In this document: piece after piece, positions 59,141 to 64,000 of the stretch
Layout of the letters: each line of letters opens with the position of its first letter
Numbering within the stretch: the stretch's first letter is position 1
Source: Cryptomeria japonica
Taxonomy: Eukaryota > Streptophyta > Pinopsida > Cupressales > Cupressaceae
Assembly (NCBI RefSeq): GCF_030272615.1
Contig: NC_081405.1
Location: 647,590,920-647,654,919, forward strand
DNA: 64,000 nt
Reading direction: 5' to 3'
Notes under the pieces: generated by a model
Database searches by the model: none
What the model was told of the DNA's origin: nothing
Seen by the model: only the letters and a program-made list of their open reading frames with translations
Position numbers and translations under genes: made by a program

Positions 59141-60431
59141 ATGACAATTGTTATTTTCAAGGAGAGTCTGAGATTTGATGGACCTAATATGGAAGAACTA
59201 GATGGAGTGTCACTTGAAATGTCTTGGAGAAGATTATTGGAAGATCACAAAGAATGTCTACAATATTCCTCATAATGATCTTGTTACTACAAATGAGATC
59301 AAGGATGTTGAACATAACATAAGAGCCAAAGATGCATTACTGATTGCCCTGACTAATTCACATATGAAAAATGTGATGGGATTGCAGACTTCTCATGAGA
59401 TTTGGGAGAAATTAGAAACCTTGTATGAAGGAGATAAACATGTGAAAGTTGCTAAATTGCAGAGCTTGAAAGGAAAGTATGAGTTGCTGAGAATGGGAGA
59501 AGATGGGAATATTTCATCTTTTATAGATAAAGTGAATGATCTTGTATAGAACATTAGATGTGCTAGAGGAATCATTAAAGAATATGACATTGTAGCTAAA
59601 GTGTTGAGATCCTTGTCTCTTGCTTACAAACACAAAATTGTTTCTATTGATGAGATCCAGACTATGACAATAGTGACAAGAGACATGATAGTTGGTAAGC
59701 TGCTTGTTTTTGAATTAATTCAACTTGGAGAATCACATGCCAAAACTAAGACTACATTTAAAGCTACTATATCTGGGAAGCAGAAGTATGATCTGGGAGA
59801 GAGTTCAACAAGGGTTTCCAGATATGAGAGGGAAATGGGAGAGATGTAAGAAGAGGAAAGAGAATTGCAAGAGCTTGAATCACTCATTGCCAAAAGATTG
59901 CCTAAGGGAGTCAGTAAGTATGAAGGGAAGTTACCTTTGAAATGTTTTTGATGCAATAAGATAGGACATTTTGCTTCTAGGTATCTGGAAAGAGTGTCAA
60001 AGTATGATAAGCCTTACAAGCCTAATCCCAAGTATAGATATTAGAAGAAGTGTTATTATGCTATTGATGAAGGTTTGACAGATGATGAGTCTGAGAAAAG
60101 AAATTCAAAAGATGAGTGGGTATTCATTTCTATCAAGGAAGATGATCAGGTACCTGTTGATTCTACAACATGCATTGTTGAAGAGAAAGCCTTGGCTATT
60201 AAGATTGAAGAGAAATATGAATGGGTGATTGGCAATGGTTGTTCACATCACATGACAGGTGCTAAAGGTAAATTTGTGAATATAAAGTATGATGGTGGTA
60301 TAGTAAGATTTGGAGACAACAAAGCTTGTGTAATCTGTGGTAGAGGATCTATTTCTCTTGATGTTAAGCATAATAATGATGATGTTTTATATGTTGAGGG
60401 TTTGAAGCATAATCTTTTGAGTGTTGGATAG
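59141..60431 (+). pseudogene. Copia D Gag-protease pseudogene
   Basis: The ATG at 59141 (MTIVIFKESLRFDGPN) lies where copia A Gag starts. After a frameshift, MECHLKCLGEDYWKITKN and a long Gag core are open to a TAG at 59547. Further frames run through LRSLSLAYKHKIVSID and an E-rich linker. The zinc knuckle (CF*CNKIGHFASRY) has an internal stop and lacks its last Cys. The protease motif is WVIGNGCSHHM (about 60221-60255), with GNG in place of DSG, as in copia A. It ends at TAG 60429-60431, the codon that is also TAG in copia A and C. Inactive. Confidence 0.9.
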
Positions 60432-60589
60432 ATCATTGATAAGGGATATGATTTACAATTCAAGAATGAGAAATGTAAAATATTGAATAACTCCGGTATA
60501 GAAATTGCATCAGGAACTAAAACTAAAGGCAATATCTTTCATCTATATGCTGGTGAGAAAAGTTATTTGATTGCTTAGATTGATGAAAG

Positions 60590-60972
60590 TTGGTTGTGGC
60601 ATAAGAGGATGTGTCATGTTAATTTTGACTGCATGGTTAAGATAAGTTCTATCCAATCTATTAGAGATCTGCCTAAGATAGTGAAGCATACTAATCCGTT
60701 GTGTAAAGAATGTCAATTGGGAAAGAAAACAAGAATTTCATCCAAGAGAAAACAATATACATCTAATGGGATGTTAGATCTTGTGCATACTAATTTATGT
60801 GGTCCTTCTAGGGTGATAAGATTGTAGGGTGATGGATACTTTATGTTGCTGATTGATGACTATTCTAGAATGATGTGGGTCACTTTTCTAAGGGAGAATT
60901 CTGAAGCACTAGAAAAATTCAAAATATTCAAAGCTAGGGTGGAGACAGAGACAAGATTGAAGCTAAAGGGTA
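60590..60972 (+). pseudogene. Copia D integrase, truncated
   Basis: It reads LWHKRMCHVNFDCMVKISSI, CKECQLGKKTRISSKRK, then HTNLCGP with Asn for the first catalytic Asp (60792-60794), TAG at 60825-60827 (the same codon as in copia A), and LLIDDYSRMMWVTFLRENSE. Homology stops abruptly after KARVETETRLKLK at about 60972, before the second catalytic Asp. RT and RNase H are absent from the window, so a deletion or a further insertion occurred here. Confidence 0.88.
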
Positions 60973-62160
60973 TGTGCAGGATCATGGTGTGCCAAAATAG
61001 GCCCTTAAGTGACAATGAAATTTCAAAAAATCAGAGTGATGTAACTTGACATGAAAAATTGAATAAGTTATGAACATTATTTTTAAAATTTGTAAGAAGA
61101 GAATATATAGAAAATTGAATGTAGTTTCTAAGATACTAGTTGGTTTTTGAAAAAAAAAATCCTATTTGATGGAAATTTCAAATTTGAATGAAGTGGTACA
61201 AAAATTTCAAGAAAAAGATAAGAAGTAGGTGTATGTCTAACCACCCTAATCACAATCAAATCATAATATTTTTTCATAAGATTTATAATATAAGTATTAG
61301 ACTCATGTCTGGATGTGACACATATTTTTTTATAATTTTTTATAAAGTGAATAATTATTTATGAATTTTTAACTATAGCTTTTCAGAAATTCAGAAACTC
61401 TTATGTCTAACCACCTTAACTTGGTCCAAACCTTATGAAATTCAATTTTTTTTAATTTTTCCCTATAGTAGATGAAGCATAGGATGTGACACATGTTTTA
61501 GATTCAAAAAATGTTATGCTATTTGAAAGTTATGAGTATTTTTCAATCAGTCTATCAATTAGGACTTTTGTCAGAATTCAATTAGAAAATAAATAATAAT
61601 TATTTATTAAAGCTAAAATAAGACAAGACTTATATTATTGGAAAGCTGAGAATGTCCTTAAAAAACTCTTTTCATTTGATCAATTTTGGCAATAAAAAAA
61701 GTCATTAGCCACTAGTGTAAAGTCTGGAAAATCAAGGAATATTGAAAAACACGTTTTTTCAGTCGACTTTCCAAGCTTGTCACTTCCAAGCCAAATCCCA
61801 AAGAAAACCCAAACCAAAATATAGAGGGAAAAATTTATGTTTTAAAATCGGATATCCGATTTTTGAAAAAATAAAAAAAAATATTTTAGTAAATTGGGCT
61901 CAAAATTTTGATTTTTTACAGGCGTTGGAAAGGTAATTAAGAGCTCTATGATATGAAAATAGGTAGATTTTAAATTATTTGTTTTAAAAATAATTATAAT
62001 TCATTTAAATTAATCCTTCATTTTTAAGACATAAAAAACTCATGACTTTTTCATATGATTTCCCTATTGCATGAATTTTTGTAACAATCATCTCAAAGTA
62101 AACTAAATAAGCAATTAATTAATAATAATAAATTTATGAATTTTATTGAGTTTGATAAAT
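60973..62160. other. Unassigned sequence after the copia D break
   Basis: AT-rich and starting TGTGCAGGATCATGG at the break in copia D. A TG start at the junction would fit an LTR of an element extending past the window, but no partner repeat, PBS or PPT is visible. Short frames only. The phrase ATGTCTAACCACC occurs twice (about 61233 and 61401) in similar surroundings, together with GATGTGACACAT, indicating an old local duplication. Confidence 0.4.
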
Positions 62161-62760
62161 TTTGATAAACCATGTTATCTATGTTTGTTCCTTTCTCCAC
62201 CTCTCTCTCCTAAGCCTATCACTCCACCTATTTGTTTCTTCCTCCCTCTCTTTTGTCCACATTTATACATCTCTCTCTAGACCTATATCTCTAACTATCA
62301 ATGAATACCTCATTAAATCTCTCAAGCTCTACAAGGTGCTTATATTTCTACCTCTTCATAATTTCCTCCTCTATGTCACTCTCTCTTCCCTAAGATCTAG
62401 ACTAGTCTCTTTGTATTTCATTCTCATCTCTAGCAACAAAATTCAGAGGGGAAAAGGAGAGGGGGAGAGAGGTGAGAAGGAGAGATTAATTAGGGGGAAG
62501 AGAGAGTGTGAGAGAGAGAGCTATAGGTATTTAGGTGGAAGGCGAAGAGAGAGAGGGAGGGGGTGATTAGGGTGAAGAGAGAATGAGAGGGAGAGTTTGA
62601 GATTATTAGGGGGTAGGAGGAGAGATGGGGACATAGGTGAAGAGAGACATAAAGAGTAATTAGGGGGTGGGTAGAGGGGGAGAGGGAAGTATCTATAAAA
62701 TCATAGGAGGAGAGAGGTGATAGAGGGTAATTGAGGGAAAGAATTAATGTGAGAGAGAAT
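62161..62760. repeat. Pyrimidine-rich then purine-rich low-complexity block
   Basis: The plus strand is C/T-rich from about 62190 to 62400 (CTCTCTCTCC words) and G/A-rich from about 62435 to 62760 (GAGAGAGGGAGGGGG words). The latter contains degenerate repeats of about 60 bp built on GATTAGGGGG and AAGAGAGAG. The frame at 62162-62566 is low-complexity and not treated as a gene. Confidence 0.8.
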
Positions 62761-64000
62761 ATGGTTTCCTAAAGGGTCATATGGTGTCTCATGAACCTTT
62801 AGGACACCATATGACACCTTAGGACACCATATGATGTTGTTATAAGTCTTATGGTGTTCTATGAGCCTTTAGGACACCATATGGTGTCATAGGGGTTGTA
62901 TGGTGTGTTAAGGGGTCATATGGTATCCTATGACCCCTTAGGACACCATATGACCCCTTAGGTATTGTTATGGGTCATATTGTGTCTGAACGGGTCATAT
63001 AGTGTTGTTGGGGGTTGTATGGTATGCTAAGGGGTCACAAGACATCGTATGACCCCTTATACACCATATGATCCATTAGGTTTTGTTAGGGGTCATACTA
63101 TGTCCTATGAGGTCATATGGTGTCCCATGACCCTTTAGGACACCATATGACCCCTTAGGACATCATATGGTGTCGTTATGGGTCTTATGGTGTCCTAAGG
63201 GGTCATATGGTGTTCTATAACCCCTTAGGACACCATATGACCCCTTAGGACATTATATGACCCCTTAGGATACCATACGATACCTTGGGACACCATATCA
63301 TGCTGCAAGGAGTCGTATGGTATCCTAAGGGGTCATATGGTGTCCTATGAACCCTTAGGACACTATATGACCCATTAGGTGTCATCAGGGGTCTTATTGT
63401 GTCCTAATGGGTCATATGACAAAAGGATCCCTTAGGACACCATATGCTTGGGATAATATATGGTGCTATGGGTCATATGGTGTCCTATGACACCTTAGGA
63501 CACCATATGACCCCTTAGGATACCATTTGGTGTTTTTATGTGTTGTATGGTGTCCTATGACCCCTTAGGTGTCATTAGGGTTTATTTTATGTCCTAAGGG
63601 ATTGTATTGTGTCCTAAGGGGTCAAACAGTGTCCTATGAGCCCTTAGGACACTATATGATGTCATTAGGGGTCATATTATGTCTTAAGTGATCATATTGT
63701 GTCTTATGATTCCTTAGGACACCACATGGTGTTGTTATGGGTCGTATGGTGTTCTAAGGGGTCATATGGTGTTCTATGACCCCTTAGGGCACCATTTTTA
63801 TGTTGTTATGGGTCATATGGTCTCCTAAGGGGTCATATGGTGTCCTATGACCCCTTAGAACATCATATGGTTTCATTATGCATCGTATGGTCTCCTAACG
63901 TGTCATATGGTGTTCTAGGATCCCTTAGGACACCATATGGTGTCATTAAGGGTTGTATGGTGTGCTAAGGGGTCCTATGGTGTCCTATGACCCTTTAGAA
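62761..64000. repeat. Tandem array of a 20-bp unit in both orientations
   Basis: The unit TATGGTGTCCTAAGGGGTCA and its reverse complement TGACCCCTTAGGACACCATA fill the last 1.24 kb. Runs with 20-bp period occur (for example about 63220-63285), and forward and inverted copies often abut at CATATG, giving palindromes. Copies are imperfect. The array continues past the window end. Confidence 0.92.

Noticed and set aside
62162-62566. 134-codon plus-strand frame
   Set aside because: It spans a CT-rich then GA-rich low-complexity block, giving Ser/Leu then Arg/Glu/Gly runs; no gene-like feature.
62761-64000. 20-bp repeats as a CRISPR array
   Set aside because: There are no unique spacers of constant length, units occur in both orientations and abut each other, and the genome context is a plant nucleus.

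Overview
The window is a stretch of plant nuclear DNA made almost entirely of nested and decayed LTR retrotransposons. It is AT-rich and shows no convincing host gene, tRNA, rRNA or bacterial-style feature. The density of old, nested Ty1/copia and Ty3/gypsy copies and the abundance of non-autonomous derivatives suggest a seed plant with a very large genome. A gymnosperm is my guess, but nothing here fixes the species.

Layout: (1) 1-9149 is a minus-strand LARD-like element with LTRs of about 4.1 kb and a 3.8-kb non-coding interior; its 3' LTR is cut by the window edge. It sits in the gag gene of minus-strand copia element B (9150 to about 11212). (2) About 11213-14281 has no recognised gene, only small tandem repeats. 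(3) 14282-21435 is full-length, degenerate plus-strand copia A, followed by a copia-type LTR fragment to about 22335. (4) 22361-32640 holds the remains of a plus-strand Ty3/gypsy element F (gag and protease). It is split by the nearly complete minus-strand copia C (23670-31243), which is flanked by the target-site duplication TCAAG. (5) A LINE ORF1 scrap (32646-33010) and a tandem array of a 270-290 bp unit (34185-35180) follow. (6) 36201-56179 is a plus-strand chromovirus E with two guests: non-autonomous element H (42049-48774) in its integrase, and an internally deleted Gag-protease element of TR-GAG type (50221-55652, target duplication CATAC) in its 3' LTR. (7) A gypsy gag scrap G (56880-57650) and the 5' part of a copia A relative, copia D (57832-60972), come next. 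(8) About 60973-64000 is unrecognised sequence, then a pyrimidine/purine-asymmetric block, then a tandem array of a 20-bp unit in both orientations that runs off the end.

No element here looks autonomous. The only long intact reading frame is the Gag-protease of the youngest insertion. E is a chromovirus with a related Gag and the same primer-binding site, so it represents the sort of element that could have supplied reverse transcriptase and integrase in trans. The points most worth a second look are: element H, which carries four zinc knuckles plus about 3.1 kb of unrecognised sense coding sequence where pol should be; the TR-GAG-type element, whose frame is interrupted by one TAG and runs into the LTR; inactivating changes shared by copia A and D; a 29-bp LTR-end extension in copia C containing a second PPT-like tract; and a G/C-tract hairpin motif shared by most copia-type LTRs in the window.
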